Below are positions 44,414 through 51,785 of a stretch of 53,239 bases of DNA, piece by piece (the first letter of the stretch is position 1; each line of letters begins with the position of its first letter). The stretch is from assembly GCA_937922795.1 (NCBI GenBank), contig CALAJK010000092.1, positions 1 to 53,239 of the forward strand, given 5' to 3'. Both the position numbers and the translations under genes were made by a program. The DNA comes from an uncultured Anaerolineae bacterium. Its GTDB lineage: Bacteria > Chloroflexota > Anaerolineae > Aggregatilineales > Phototrophicaceae. The notes beneath the pieces are model-generated. The model made no database searches. It was not told where the DNA came from and saw nothing but the letters and a program-made list of their open reading frames with translations.

Positions 44414-44419
44414 TACAAT
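44414..44419 (+). promoter_or_regulatory. Probable -10 box of the MBL-fold gene
   Basis: TACAAT within GCTACAATAGAGG, 35 bases ahead of the start. A similar GCTACAATAGG precedes the vertex-protein gene. The -35 region is GC-rich. Confidence 0.45.
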
Positions 44420-44454
44420 AGAGGGCGCACGGTCACGAAAGGTGTCTTCATCTC

Positions 44455-45474
44455 ATGAGTTCGCTGCCCCCTATCCAACGCTTTGAGACCGCCGGCGGCG
44501 CGCGCATCTACCGGATTCCGGTCGAGGCCTTCCCACGGTTCATCGCCTACTGCTACGTCATTCTGGAGGCCGGGCCGCCCACGCTGGTAGATGCTGGTTC
44601 CGGCTACGGCAGTAGCAGCGATCATCTGCTGCGCGGGATCGCGGCGTTGAAGGATACCTTCGGTGAACCCGTGACCGTCGGCGATCTGACGCGCATTTTA
44701 GTGTCGCACGGCCACATTGACCATTTCGGCGGGGTGGCCTTCATGGCCGAACGCACCGGCGCGCGCATCGGCATCCACGAGATTGATCGGCGCGTGCTGG
44801 TGGCCTACGAAGAGCGCGTGATCGTGGCCACCAAAGACCTGCGCGTGTATTTGGAGCGCGCCGGCGTGGGCGAGAAGCTGCGGGGCAGTTTGCTGGAGAT
44901 GTACGGTTTCGCCAAACAGCATGTGCGGTCGGTGAAGGTGGATTTCTCGCTGGACGAAGATCAACCGTTGGACGGGATGCGCTTCATCCACACGCCCGGG
45001 CACTGCCCCGGCCAGGTGTGCATCCTGGTGGATGATGTGCTGCTCAGCGCCGACCACATCCTGGCGCGCATTACGCCGCACCAGGCGCCGGAGAGCATCA
45101 CGCACTATACCGGGCTGGGGCATTACCTGGAGTCGCTGGCGAAAGTCGAGCGCACACCGGGCATCCGGCTGGCGTTGGGCGGCCATGAAGACCCGGTGGC
45201 GGACGTCTACGCGCGCATTCAGGAGATCCGCGCCAGCCATCAGCGCAAGCTAGAACGGGTGCTGGAGATCATCCAGGCGAACGGCGAGCCGGCCACCATC
45301 AGCGACATCTCCAAAGCCATGTACCCGGAGCGGCACGGCTACGAGATTCTGCTGGCGCTGGAAGAAGTGGGCGCGCACGTGGAGTATCTGTACCAGCACG
45401 GACGCCTATCAGTCGCCAACTTGGACGAAGTCGAGCGCGAGCCGAACCCGGCGCTGCGCTACACTGTGGCTTGA
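44455..45474 (+). CDS. MBL-fold metallo-hydrolase with C-terminal helical domain
   Basis: 339 residues. The metal-binding motif SHGHIDHFGG, later TPGHCPGQ and LLSADH, and a further GGHEDP give a complete dinuclear metallo-beta-lactamase site. The C-terminal part (about 265-325; ATISDISKAMYPERHGYEIL) looks like the winged-helix of LACTB2/MBL-like enzymes. Members hydrolyse thioesters, RNA or lactones; the substrate is not evident. The ribosome site is distant (AAAGGTG, about 12 bases). Confidence 0.9.
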   Translation: MSSLPPIQRFETAGGARIYRIPVEAFPRFIAYCYVILEAGPPTLVDAGSGYGSSSDHLLRGIAALKDTFGEPVTVGDLTRILVSHGHIDHFGGVAFMAERTGARIGIHEIDRRVLVAYEERVIVATKDLRVYLERAGVGEKLRGSLLEMYGFAKQHVRSVKVDFSLDEDQPLDGMRFIHTPGHCPGQVCILVDDVLLSADHILARITPHQAPESITHYTGLGHYLESLAKVERTPGIRLALGGHEDPVADVYARIQEIRASHQRKLERVLEIIQANGEPATISDISKAMYPERHGYEILLALEEVGAHVEYLYQHGRLSVANLDEVEREPNPALRYTVA

Positions 45475-45502
45475 GGCGGGCAGCTATCCCGCCTGTGGCC
45501 GA

Positions 45503-45685
45503 TCAGTGATGGCGCTGCTGGCGCCCCTGGTAATCTAGCAGCCACAGCACGCCGATGACGCCGAGCAGCGACGGCAGCACCCAGTCCAGCAGCTGCGGGA
45601 ACTGAAACAGGTTGAGCAGGAATACCGTCGCCGCACAGCCGATCACGATGCACGCGAAGGTGGTGCACATCGTCTGCCGAGACAT
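45503..45685 (-). CDS. Small two-helix membrane protein
   Basis: 60 residues with two hydrophobic helices (about 8-26 and 30-49) and a basic, His-rich end (QGRQQRHH). No family recognised. AGGAGGTG 6 bases ahead of ATG 45685 is a strong site and fixes the start; the frame extends upstream without merit. A TATACT box at 45727-45722 may be its -10. It is convergent with the MBL gene and divergent from the phosphoesterase gene. Confidence 0.65.
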   Translation of the reverse strand: MSRQTMCTTFACIVIGCAATVFLLNLFQFPQLLDWVLPSLLGVIGVLWLLDYQGRQQRHH

Positions 45686-45734
45686 GTTCACACCTCCTGA
45701 ATGAGCGATGCGCCTACCTTCAGTATACGCCCAT

Positions 45735-45763
45735 TTGCCGGGCGCATTTACGCGGTTTGTAAT
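45735..45763 (+). promoter_or_regulatory. Promoter of the metallophosphoesterase gene
   Basis: TTGCCG (45735-45740) and TGTAAT (45758-45763) with a 17-base spacer lie 45 bases ahead of the gene. Confidence 0.5.
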
Positions 45764-45807
45764 GTTTCGAGACATGCATTCGTCGTGACATAGGGGTAAA
45801 GCGCACT

Positions 45808-46596
45808 ATGAGCCGCATCCTGGCCCAGTTCGTCCACATCAGCGACACCCACATCAGCCCTGATCCAGACTACGGCCGCCACGAGACGCCCTATTCGACA
45901 CGCGCGGGCGTCGAAGCGCTGGTGCGAGCGCTGGATGCCCTGCCCTTCACGCCGGACTTCATCCTGCACACTGGCGATGTCGCCTATGATCCCGACCCGG
46001 CCGCGTATACGGCGGCGCGGGCGCTGCTGGGTAGTTTGCATTCGCCGGTCTACTACACGCCCGGCAACCACGACGACCCGGCGGCGCTGCAGACGATCCT
46101 GTTGGGCAGCGCGCCGCGTTCCCCGTTCTACTACATGGTTGAGTTCGATGAGCTGCTGCTGGCCTGCCTGGACAGCACTGGTCCGGCCAAGCCGCCCAGA
46201 GGTTCGGTCAGCCAGGAGCAGTTGGAGTGGCTGGAAGCGTTGTGCGCATCGTCGGACGACCGCCCGATCCTGGTAGCCGTCCACCACAACGGGCTGCCGG
46301 TCGGCGTGCCCTGGCTGGACGAGTACATGGGGCTGACCAACGGCGAGGCGCTGCACCAGGCGCTGCTGCCGGGCCGGCAGCGCGTGCGCGGCGTATTCTT
46401 CGGCCACGTTCACCAGGATCTCGATGTCATCCGCGACGGCATCCTGTACGCCAGCGTCTGCAGCAGTTGGGCGCAGTTCCACGCTTGGCCCGGACAGGCG
46501 GACACGCTGCGCGATGCCGGCGCTCAGCCGGGTTTCAGCGTGGTCACCGTCACGCGCGAACAGACCTATATCCGCCGCTGCCGATTCCAGGTATGA
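45808..46596 (+). CDS. Calcineurin-like metallophosphoesterase (CpdA-like)
   Basis: 262 residues with all five metallophosphoesterase motifs in order: HISDTHI, TGDVAYD, GNHDD, VHHNG and GHVHQD, giving a complete dinuclear site. The layout resembles class III cyclic nucleotide phosphodiesterases such as CpdA, but the substrate cannot be decided. The following gene begins 39 bases later and may be cotranscribed. Confidence 0.9.
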   Translation: MSRILAQFVHISDTHISPDPDYGRHETPYSTRAGVEALVRALDALPFTPDFILHTGDVAYDPDPAAYTAARALLGSLHSPVYYTPGNHDDPAALQTILLGSAPRSPFYYMVEFDELLLACLDSTGPAKPPRGSVSQEQLEWLEALCASSDDRPILVAVHHNGLPVGVPWLDEYMGLTNGEALHQALLPGRQRVRGVFFGHVHQDLDVIRDGILYASVCSSWAQFHAWPGQADTLRDAGAQPGFSVVTVTREQTYIRRCRFQV

Positions 46597-46635
46597 TAGA
46601 CCGCGGATGCCGGCAGAAAGCGAGGATCAGGGCGG

Positions 46636-47433
46636 ATGGCGATTGACTATACTATTGACTACCAGTGTGTGCCCAAACAGCAGTTGGGCACAGACGGCAT
46701 CCTGGAGCGCATCAAAGGCCGGGCACGGGCGGAGGCTGTGATTGACCTGTTCCGCCAGCACGGCGACCGCCGGTCGGCTGAAGACATCGGCTTCGAGCTG
46801 ACGCGCAGCACGCCCGACGGCGGCGAGGAAACCCGCGTCGTCATGGTCAAGGATCTGCTGGAAGCTGCCAGCGAACTCTCGCCGCTGGAGCACTACTGCC
46901 AGGGCTGCCCGGCCAATGCCAGCGGCAGCGCTTGGGGCTGTATGGGCCAGATCGAGTATCCGATCTCCCGCGCCGGCGAGGTGTGGCTGATGAACCAGCT
47001 CCCGGTCACGGAGGAGCCGCTGACCTGGCTGCTGCTGCGCGACGGCGTGCGCGAGATGGCCAGCGACGGCGCGCAGGTGCTGGCGCTGCGCGGCGCTGAA
47101 CGCCCATATTTCGAAGAGACCGGGACGCTGGCGCGCAAGTTGGGCGAGTTCAGCATCACCAACAATCAAGTGTTCGAGATGCTGTTCCTGCGCGGCCACC
47201 TGACGCCAGCCTATGCTGCGCTGCTGCTGCTGTTCTTCGGAGCCATTGACCGCGATCTGGAAGCGGATGACATCATGACCCTGTCCCGGTCGCCAGAGGA
47301 CGCTTTCGAGCGCCACCCGTTCAGGCTGCGTTCGTCGCCAGATGACGACCGAACGATCGCCCAGTTCAAACACTTCTTCCGGGCGCTGTACCTGGCATGG
47401 GGGTTGAACGTGCGCCTGCTGCTAGACGTCTAG
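46636..47433 (+). CDS. Unrecognised protein with a C-x2-C-x10-C motif
   Basis: 265 residues, no signal peptide. The cysteines C88, C91 and C102 (YCQGCPANASGSAWGCMG), with C11, could bind zinc or an iron-sulphur cluster. A helix-rich hydrophobic stretch (about 190-210; YAALLLLFFGAI) is too polar around it to be a clear membrane segment. The ATG at 46636 has GGCGG-rich sequence ahead. Its TAG stop shares a CTAG with the stop of the opposing peptidase gene. No family recognised. Confidence 0.7.
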   Translation: MAIDYTIDYQCVPKQQLGTDGILERIKGRARAEAVIDLFRQHGDRRSAEDIGFELTRSTPDGGEETRVVMVKDLLEAASELSPLEHYCQGCPANASGSAWGCMGQIEYPISRAGEVWLMNQLPVTEEPLTWLLLRDGVREMASDGAQVLALRGAERPYFEETGTLARKLGEFSITNNQVFEMLFLRGHLTPAYAALLLLFFGAIDRDLEADDIMTLSRSPEDAFERHPFRLRSSPDDDRTIAQFKHFFRALYLAWGLNVRLLLDV

Positions 47434-48530
47434 CCGGAGTCAGCCGGGTCGCGGGGACGGTAGCGGGCCATCACCCGCTGCAGCTCATCCAGCGGCAGCG
47501 CGTGGGCAGTGCGCCCCCGGTAGCCAGTCATCGTCTCGGCGGCCACCAGCGCGTTCAGCACGGCCTCTTCTACGGCTTCCGCCGCCGCCTCGAACAGCGG
47601 GTTCAACTGGTCATGCGGCAGCATCTTCACCACATACGGCGTGGTCTGGCCGACCGGGACATCATTGCCGGTCGAAAACGCTAAGAACAGATCGCCGCTG
47701 CCGTCATGGCCGATGCAGCCGGTGCGCGCCAGGCTGATCGTTGCCCGCTGCGCCAGCCGGCGGCACTGCACCGGCAGCAGCGGCGCGTCCGTGCCGATGA
47801 CGACGATCACCGAGCCGGCCTGCTGCGGCTCATCCCAGGGCATGGGCGTGATCTCCGGCCCGATCTCGCGCCCCACCGGCACGCCGTCCACCCGCAGCAG
47901 GTGGCGGTCGCCGTGGTTGGCCTGCACTAGCACGCCCACTGTGTAGTAGTCAGAGGGCGCGCTGCTGTTCGCCACCAGCCGCGACGCCGTGCCGATGCCC
48001 CCTTTGAAATCGTAGCAGATCATGCCCGTGCCGCCGCCGACGCTGCCCTCGTCCACCGGTCCGCCCTGAGCGCTCAAGATCGCCTCGTACACGTGCGACT
48101 TGGTCAGGTGAAAGGCGTCGATGTCGTTCAGCCAACCGTCATACGTCTCGGTCACCACCGGCAGAATCCAGCCGCCCTTATAGCCGCTCTGCACTTCGTA
48201 ATCCACCAGCACATCGCGCACCAGTCCCACTTGGTGGGTGTTGGTCAGCGCGATCGGCGAGGTGAGCTGGCCGCTCTCTTGCAGCCACTGCGTGCCGGTC
48301 ATCTCGCCGTTGCCGTTGAGGACATGACAGGCGGCGAAGATGTTCTCCTCCCAGATTTTGCCCTCTTTGGGCATGATGACTGTGATGCCGGTGCGAGCGA
48401 CGCGCGGTCTGTCGTAGATGAGGGTGCAGTGGCCCACGCACACGCCGGGCACGTCGGTGATGGCGTTGTAGCGGCCTGTAGGCAGGACGCCGATGGTGAT
48501 GCCCAGATCGCGCAGTCTGGCTCGCCCCAT
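47430..48530 (-). CDS. P1-family aminopeptidase (DmpA/BapA type)
   Basis: A 366-residue N-terminal-nucleophile hydrolase. It is made as one chain and cut before the nucleophile, which should be Ser240 in AGSVIVVIGTDAPL, the counterpart of Ser250 in DmpA. VPGVCVGHCTL near the start and GSVGGGTGMICYDFKGGIGT are also family signatures. Substrates in the family include D- and L-aminoacyl amides and beta-peptides. AGGGGGA just ahead of the ATG supports the start. Confidence 0.93.
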   Translation of the reverse strand: MGRARLRDLGITIGVLPTGRYNAITDVPGVCVGHCTLIYDRPRVARTGITVIMPKEGKIWEENIFAACHVLNGNGEMTGTQWLQESGQLTSPIALTNTHQVGLVRDVLVDYEVQSGYKGGWILPVVTETYDGWLNDIDAFHLTKSHVYEAILSAQGGPVDEGSVGGGTGMICYDFKGGIGTASRLVANSSAPSDYYTVGVLVQANHGDRHLLRVDGVPVGREIGPEITPMPWDEPQQAGSVIVVIGTDAPLLPVQCRRLAQRATISLARTGCIGHDGSGDLFLAFSTGNDVPVGQTTPYVVKMLPHDQLNPLFEAAAEAVEEAVLNALVAAETMTGYRGRTAHALPLDELQRVMARYRPRDPADSG

Positions 48531-48569
48531 AGGTTCCCCCTTTGCCGTACCAGCAGCGAACTGGGGCGG

Positions 48570-48575
48570 ATTATA
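48570..48575 (-). promoter_or_regulatory. -10 box of the P1 peptidase gene
   Basis: A perfect TATAAT on the minus strand (ATTATA on the plus), about 40 bases before the start. No good -35 is visible. Confidence 0.5.
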
Positions 48576-48718
48576 CCATGCGGCAGGCGGGCAGGACGGC
48601 TAGCAGTCAGGATTGAGCGATCAGCTTCTCGCAGGCGCGCGGCAGTCATCGGGCGCGTTGCCTCAGGGATGGGTTCGGTCGCTGAGGCCGCAGCCGGATC
48701 GTGATGTCGATCACCAAT

Positions 48719-48746
48719 GAAAAAACCCAGCTTGTCGCTGGGTTTT
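48719..48746 (-). terminator. Terminator of the tRNA-Gly gene
   Basis: AACCCAGC / GCTGGGTT with loop GACAA is followed by TTTT on the minus strand, directly after the tRNA 3' end. Confidence 0.88.
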
Positions 48747-48748
48747 GG

Positions 48749-48823
48749 TGGAGCGGGCGATGAGATTCGAACTCACGACATCTTCCTTGGCAAGGAAGCA
48801 TTCTACCGCTGAATTACGCCCGC
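48749..48823 (-). tRNA. tRNA-Gly (anticodon GCC)
   Basis: Acceptor arms GCGGGCG (48823-48817) and CGCCCGC pair fully. The anticodon stem CTTCC/GGAAG encloses TTGCCAA with anticodon GCC. The T-arm GTGAG-TTCGAAT-CTCAT is standard. The 3' end is TCCA, so CCA is encoded. The gene has its own promoter and terminator and stands alone. Confidence 0.97.
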
Positions 48824-48841
48824 TTGCTTAATACATCCCAA

Positions 48842-48870
48842 ATTATAGCGACAGCGCCGCCGCTTGACAA
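48842..48870 (-). promoter_or_regulatory. Promoter of the tRNA-Gly gene
   Basis: TTGTCA (48870-48865) and a perfect TATAAT (48847-48842) with a 17-base spacer lie 18 bases before the tRNA 5' end. Confidence 0.85.
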
Positions 48871-48943
48871 GGGGGTAAAACGCCAATTTTCGTTGGGCGG
48901 GCGCGTCCCTTGTGGTTGCATTAAGCCCCAATCATTTAACAAC

Positions 48944-48971
48944 TGGACTCACGCCATAGTTCAGTTATAAT
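48944..48971 (+). promoter_or_regulatory. Promoter of the kinase unit
   Basis: TGGACT (48944-48949) and TATAAT (48966-48971), spacer 16. The leader to the small reading frame at 49051 is about 75 bases. Confidence 0.6.
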
Positions 48972-49050
48972 AATGTGTAATGTAGGTAAGCGGTCGTCTG
49001 CTTGCTGCTTCATCTACCGGTCAGATCGTGCGGTTCAGGGGGAAGACAGG

Positions 49051-49173
49051 ATGAGCGCACGAACTGAGCTAGCGTTTTGCAACCCCTCCGGACTGTCATC
49101 GAACGCGGCGCTGATCCCGGACGAGCGCTGTTTACTCCCTGTATACCATATTCAGAGTATGGAGTCGATGTGA
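49051..49173 (+). CDS. Small upstream reading frame overlapping the kinase start
   Basis: A 40-codon frame (starts MSARTELAF, ends YHIQSMESM) with GGGGGA about 9 bases ahead of its ATG. Its TGA stop overlaps the kinase GTG as GTGA, the usual sign of translational coupling. It could be a leader peptide that tunes kinase synthesis or a real small protein. No homology recognised. Confidence 0.45.
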   Translation: MSARTELAFCNPSGLSSNAALIPDERCLLPVYHIQSMESM

Positions 49174-50735
49174 CCAATTTATTTGAACCCGCAGTCCTGG
49201 ATGACCGGTCGCAGCCCGACCTGCTGGCTGAGGCGGAGCGTTTCGTCAAAGCGGCGCTGGATGGGCTGTCGGCGCACATCGCCATCCTGGACGCTGAGGG
49301 GAATATTTTGTACGTCAACCGCGCCTGGCAGCGCTTCGCCGACAGCAACGGCTTCATCGGCAGCAACTACGGCGTGGGCATGAACTATCTACGCGTCTGC
49401 GACCAGTCGTCTTCGGCGGATGCCGCGCCGGTCGCGCAGGGCATCCGGCAGGTGATCCGCGGCGACATCGAGGAGTTTTCGCTGGAGTACCCCTGCTACA
49501 GCCCGACCGAGCGGCGCTGGTTCAACCTTCGTGTGACGCGCTTCGCCTGGCGCGACGGCCTGCGCGTGATCGTCGCCCACCAGAACATCACCGCCATCAA
49601 GTGGGCTCAGATCGAACTGGAAGAGAGCAAGCGGCGGCTGGAGGCCATCCTAGATAATCTGGTCGATGGCATCATCACCTTCGACGAGACCGGCATCATC
49701 GAGTCCAGCAACCCGGCTGGCGCTTATCTGTTCGGTTTCGAGCGCCACCAGATCGTCGGCCAGCCGATTCAGGCGCTGGTGCCGGCGCTGGCCGAACGCC
49801 CCGACGAAATGGCGCTGACCGACTTCATCGCCAGCCTGAGCGACCTGGGCGATGAGCTGATCGGCCGCCGCCGGGACGGCACGCTGTTCCCGATGTATTT
49901 CGCCGTCAGCCAGATCATGCTCGATGACCGGCGTCTGTTCACGGCCATCATCCAGGATTTCACCGAGCGCAAATATCTAGAGTCGCAGATCCTGGACAAG
50001 GAGCGATTGAACATCGCCCTGGAGAAAGAGCGCGAGCTGCGCGACCTGAAGAACCGCTTCATCTCGATGATGTCCCACGAACTGCGGACGCCGCTGGCGG
50101 CCATCCGCCTGGCCAACAGCATGCTCAAACAGTACGGCGACCGTCTGACAGAAGCCGAGAAGCGGGAATCCTACGACGCCATCGACGCGCAAGTTGATCA
50201 CCTGACCGAGCTGGTCAATGACGTGATGACTATCAGCCGGACGGATTTCGCCGGCGATGCCTTCAATCCTGAAGTGCTCGACCTGGAGACCTACTGCCGC
50301 GACATCATCGAAGAGATGCAGCTCGCCTACCGCATGCAGCGCTCGATCACCTTCGCCGGCCCCGGACGCCGCATCGAAGCCCGCATTGACCGCAAGCTGC
50401 TGCGCCGGGCGATCACCAACCTGCTGACCAACGCCATCAAATACTCGCCCGAAGGCGAGCCGGTGGACGTCGAACTGACCCTGACGGACGGCGAGGCCGT
50501 CATCCGCGTCAGTGACCGGGGGATCGGCATCCCGCCGGAGGACCTCAAGCGCCTGTTCGAGCCGTTCCACCGCGCCAGCAACGTCGGCAAGATTCAGGGG
50601 ACGGGGTTGGGGTTGGCCATCGCCCGCCAGGCCGTAGAGCTTCACGGTGGCAGCCTGTCGGTCGAGAGCACGGTTGGGGTCGGCACGACCTTCTACCTGC
50701 GCCTGCCGATGATGGACGGCCAGGCCGCCGGCTGA
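49170..50735 (+). CDS. PAS-domain sensor histidine kinase
   Basis: 521 residues, apparently cytoplasmic. Two PAS domains (about 25-150 and 160-275) and a short coiled coil lead to HisKA with His303 in MSHELRTPLAAIR, then HATPase with NLLTNAIKYSP, DRGIGIP and GTGLGLAIARQ. All catalytic motifs are intact, unlike the fusion at 9.7 kb. No response regulator is adjacent, so it is an orphan kinase here. The GTG at 49170 has GGAG 6 bases ahead and is chosen over an upstream in-frame TTG at 49077. Confidence 0.93.
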   Translation: MTNLFEPAVLDDRSQPDLLAEAERFVKAALDGLSAHIAILDAEGNILYVNRAWQRFADSNGFIGSNYGVGMNYLRVCDQSSSADAAPVAQGIRQVIRGDIEEFSLEYPCYSPTERRWFNLRVTRFAWRDGLRVIVAHQNITAIKWAQIELEESKRRLEAILDNLVDGIITFDETGIIESSNPAGAYLFGFERHQIVGQPIQALVPALAERPDEMALTDFIASLSDLGDELIGRRRDGTLFPMYFAVSQIMLDDRRLFTAIIQDFTERKYLESQILDKERLNIALEKERELRDLKNRFISMMSHELRTPLAAIRLANSMLKQYGDRLTEAEKRESYDAIDAQVDHLTELVNDVMTISRTDFAGDAFNPEVLDLETYCRDIIEEMQLAYRMQRSITFAGPGRRIEARIDRKLLRRAITNLLTNAIKYSPEGEPVDVELTLTDGEAVIRVSDRGIGIPPEDLKRLFEPFHRASNVGKIQGTGLGLAIARQAVELHGGSLSVESTVGVGTTFYLRLPMMDGQAAG

Positions 50736-50784
50736 GCGCTGCGCCGGGCGCTGAGGAAAAACTTTAACATTTTTGGTGGAACGG

Positions 50785-50875
50785 CCCTCATCCCCCAGCC
50801 CCTTCTCCCGAACGCTGCGCTAGGAGAAGGGGAGATAAACGCTACGGTATCTCTCCCAGGGCTTTAGGGTGAGGG
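50785..50875. repeat. Palindromic MITE-like intergenic repeat
   Basis: A 91-base element whose ends, CCCTCATCCCCCAGCCC and GGGCTTTAGGGTGAGGG, are imperfect inverted repeats. Inside is a perfect 10-bp stem CCCCTTCTCC (50799-50808) / GGAGAAGGGG (50823-50832) and a looser stem around GGGAGATA / TATCTCTCCC. This type of CCCTCACCCC-ended palindrome is widespread between genes of many bacteria. Only one copy is in this window. Confidence 0.6.
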
Positions 50876-50916
50876 CAAGCTTGGGTTATGCATTTCCACC
50901 CATTCCAGATAGAACC

Positions 50917-50944
50917 AGAAAACAACAGGGGGCCTCAGCCCCCC
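50917..50944 (-). terminator. Terminator of the Bax-inhibitor-1 gene
   Basis: GGGGGC / GCCCCC with a 4-base loop, followed by TGTTGTTTT on the minus strand, about 50 bases after the stop codon. Confidence 0.72.
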
Positions 50945-50988
50945 GTTCGTTAGGTCTTGCCGAGCGCTGTCGCGTGCTCACCTGCGGC

Positions 50989-51711
50989 TCAATCCCGGCT
51001 GCTGCCGAACAGGCGCAGCAGGAACAGGAACAGGTTGATGAAGTCCAGGTACAGCGTCAGCGCGCCCATGATGCTCAGCTTGGCGGTCAGGCTGCCGTCG
51101 GCCTCCAGCGTCGGGTCGGCGGCCATCAGCTTGATTTTCTGCGTGTCATAGGCCGTCAGGGCGGTGAACAGCAGCACGCCCACGACGCTGATGAGGAAAT
51201 CCAGCGGCCCGCTGCCCAGGAACAGATTGACCACCATGGCGATGATCAGGCCGATGAGGCCCATCAGCAGGTACGAGCCGAAGCGCGTCAGGTCCATCTT
51301 GGTGGTGAAGCCGACCACCGTCATCGCGCCGAACAAACCGGCGGCCGTCAGGAAGGCCAGCGCGATCGAGCCCAGATCGTAGACGTAGAACAGCAGCGAG
51401 AACACCAGCCCGTTCAGGCCGGCGTACACGAAGAACATCACCGTCGCCAGGTTTTGCGACATCCGCCGCACGCCCGCGCTCAGCGCCACCACCAGGATCA
51501 ACTGGCCGATGATCGAGCCGAACAGGATGACCGGGTTCGTCGCCACTTGCAGCAGCGCTGGCGAACTGGCGACCGTGATGGCGATGCCGGTCGTCGCCAG
51601 CAGGCCGAGCGTCATCCACATGTAGACCATTCGCAGCAGCGGGCGCACCTCGACGCGCATCCCGCCCAGTTCGTAGACGGCGGTTCCCTGTCCTGATCCG
51701 TAATTCTGCAT
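50989..51711 (-). CDS. Bax inhibitor-1/YccA family membrane protein
   Basis: 240 residues with about seven membrane segments starting near residue 30. The C-terminal LLFTALTAYDTQKIKLMA is the family signature, with the acidic residues of the di-aspartyl sensor. Homologues act as pH-dependent Ca2+ leak channels or modulate the FtsH protease (YccA). GGAG 8 bases ahead selects ATG 51711 over an upstream GTG. A perfect TATAAT -10 lies at 51761-51756. Confidence 0.93.
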   Translation of the reverse strand: MQNYGSGQGTAVYELGGMRVEVRPLLRMVYMWMTLGLLATTGIAITVASSPALLQVATNPVILFGSIIGQLILVVALSAGVRRMSQNLATVMFFVYAGLNGLVFSLLFYVYDLGSIALAFLTAAGLFGAMTVVGFTTKMDLTRFGSYLLMGLIGLIIAMVVNLFLGSGPLDFLISVVGVLLFTALTAYDTQKIKLMAADPTLEADGSLTAKLSIMGALTLYLDFINLFLFLLRLFGSSRD

Positions 51712-51755
51712 TACCCACACTCCACAGCATGCCTATTAAACAGATGGACGCTATC

Positions 51756-51761
51756 ATTATA
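51756..51761 (-). promoter_or_regulatory. -10 box of the Bax-inhibitor-1 gene
   Basis: TATAAT on the minus strand, 45 bases ahead of the start; no clear -35. Confidence 0.5.
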
Positions 51762-51785
51762 GCGCAAAACTGCGGTTTGCGTCCC

